Shown here: positions 5,106 to 5,480 of the stretch, one piece after another
Position numbering within the stretch: the stretch's first letter is position 1
How the letters are laid out: every line of letters starts with the position of its first letter
NCBI GenBank assembly: GCA_944363005.1
Contig: CALVTV010000243.1
Span: 1 to 5,480 of the forward strand
Direction of reading: 5' to 3'
DNA from: an uncultured Clostridia bacterium
GTDB lineage: Bacteria > Bacillota > Clostridia > Christensenellales > Aristaeellaceae
Length of the DNA stretch: 5,480 nucleotides
Position numbers and translations under genes: made by a program
The notes under the pieces: generated by a model
Databases searched by the model: none
What the model was told of the DNA's origin: nothing
What the model saw: the letters and a program-made list of their open reading frames with translations, nothing else

Positions 5106-5313
5106 GCGCGCCCAGTGGGCGAAACAGCCCGGCGGAGCGTCGCCAATCGCAAGGGGCGGCGCTTGCGGCGCGACGATGCGCATTCTCCAGCTTAGTCCCC
5201 ATTCGTTCTTTGCTTCGCGTGTTCTAGCGTTGCTTCTGCTATATGACCCGTCAGGTCACGCTTCGCTCCCTGACTACTTTTTTCGAATCGCTTCGCGATG
5301 GGACCGGAGCCGG
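5106..5313. repeat. 208-bp tandem repeat, unit 1
   Basis: Positions 5106-5272 align to 5314-5480 with no gaps at a fixed offset of 208 and 24 mismatches in 167 (86% identity). Two structures are shared. CGCCC-AGT-GGGCG lies at 5109-5121. A nested hairpin has TCGCA (5147-5151) opposite TGCG (5177-5180), enclosing GCGGC (5156-5160) opposite GGCGC (5167-5171). The best-conserved block runs from 5221 to 5256, with no mismatch to its partner. No gene, tRNA or known RNA family is recognisable in 5078-5480. The left edge lies about 30 bp upstream of the GTG start of the small protein. Confidence 0.8.
5250..5283 (+). terminator. Terminator-like hairpin and T-run inside the repeat
   Basis: GTCAGG (5250-5255) pairs with CCTGAC (5269-5274) around a 13-nt loop. 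After TAC come six T (5278-5283). It could stop plus-strand transcription, but no plus-strand gene is visible upstream of it within the repeat region. The second repeat unit begins the same structure and is cut by the window end. Confidence 0.35.
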
Positions 5314-5480
5314 GCGCGCCCAGTGGGCGAAGAAGCCCGGCGAAGCGTCGGGAATCGCAAGGAGTGCCGTTCAAGGCACGACTATGCGAGATCCCCGGCT
5401 TAGTCCCAATTCGTTCTTCGCTTCGCGGGTTCTAGCGTTGCTTCTGCTATATGACCCGTCAGGTGACGCTGCGCTCCCTG
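5314..5480. repeat. 208-bp tandem repeat, unit 2 (cut by window end)
   Basis: This is the second, incomplete unit. With the seven bases before it, it forms a long hairpin: GCCGGGC (5309-5315) pairs with GCCCGGC (5335-5341) around the inner CGCCC-AGT-GGGCG (5317-5329). Next come TCGCA (5355-5359) with TGCGA (5385-5389), enclosing GTGCC (5364-5368) with GGCAC (5375-5379). In the inner stem the T-A pair at 5365/5378 replaces the C-G pair at 5157/5170 of unit 1, a compensated change. The array probably continues past 5480. Confidence 0.75.

Noticed and set aside
5106..5403. Similar plus-strand peptides ARPVGETARRSV... and ARPVGEEARRSV..., each ending SPA-stop
   Set aside because: They follow from the 86% DNA identity of the repeat. 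Differences include many non-synonymous changes and match the hairpin structure better than coding constraint, and no ribosome site or stable start is evident.
5106..5480. CRISPR array
   Set aside because: The units are 208 bp and diverged along their length. There is no short exact repeat alternating with unique spacers, and no cas gene.

Overview
The window looks like a chromosomal segment from a GC-rich Firmicute of the class Clostridia, possibly an uncultured gut lineage such as Christensenellales. The basis is Shine-Dalgarno-led genes, consensus sigma-A promoters with 17-bp spacers, and the family types present. The lineage is inference from gene style and could not be searched.

Layout, left to right. 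(1) Positions 1-200 are non-coding and repeat-rich: a 23-bp direct repeat and two adjacent palindromes. (2) 201-791, minus strand: a phage-type DUF1492/sigma-region-4-like regulator with an N-terminal four-cysteine cluster. (3) 792-953: a divergent control region with two near-consensus promoters facing away from each other and four copies of a 14-bp operator-like motif. (4) 954-1577, plus strand: an XRE-HTH/S24 repressor of the CI/LexA self-cleaving class. (5) 1595-2326, plus strand: TcdA, the ATP-dependent dehydratase that makes cyclic t6A in tRNA. It lies 17 bp behind the repressor and is probably co-transcribed with it. (6) 2327-2510: a spacer with a weak terminator candidate and a GC-rich palindrome touching the next ribosome binding site. 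(7) 2511-2774, plus strand: a small two-helix membrane protein, then a clear intrinsic terminator. (8) 5077 back to 2872, minus strand: three genes joined by two ATGA stop/start overlaps, encoding a 75-residue unknown protein, a CCA-adding-type nucleotidyltransferase with an HD domain, and a TRIC/UPF0126 membrane protein. (9) 5078-5480: no gene; a 208-bp tandem repeat (one full unit and part of a second, 86% identical) with conserved hairpins.

How it fits together. The most notable part is the compact switch at 201-1577. A repressor with an intact cleavage site and Ser/Lys dyad faces a sigma-like activator, with related operator motifs over both promoters. This has the logic of a DNA-damage-responsive phage switch, yet no integrase, replication, packaging or lysis gene lies between it and the housekeeping genes. 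It may be a domesticated or stand-alone regulator whose targets are elsewhere. The two tRNA-maturation functions (TcdA and the CCA enzyme) lie in separate, convergent transcription units. Repeats sharing the core TCGCTTCGCGATGG lie on both sides of the gene block.
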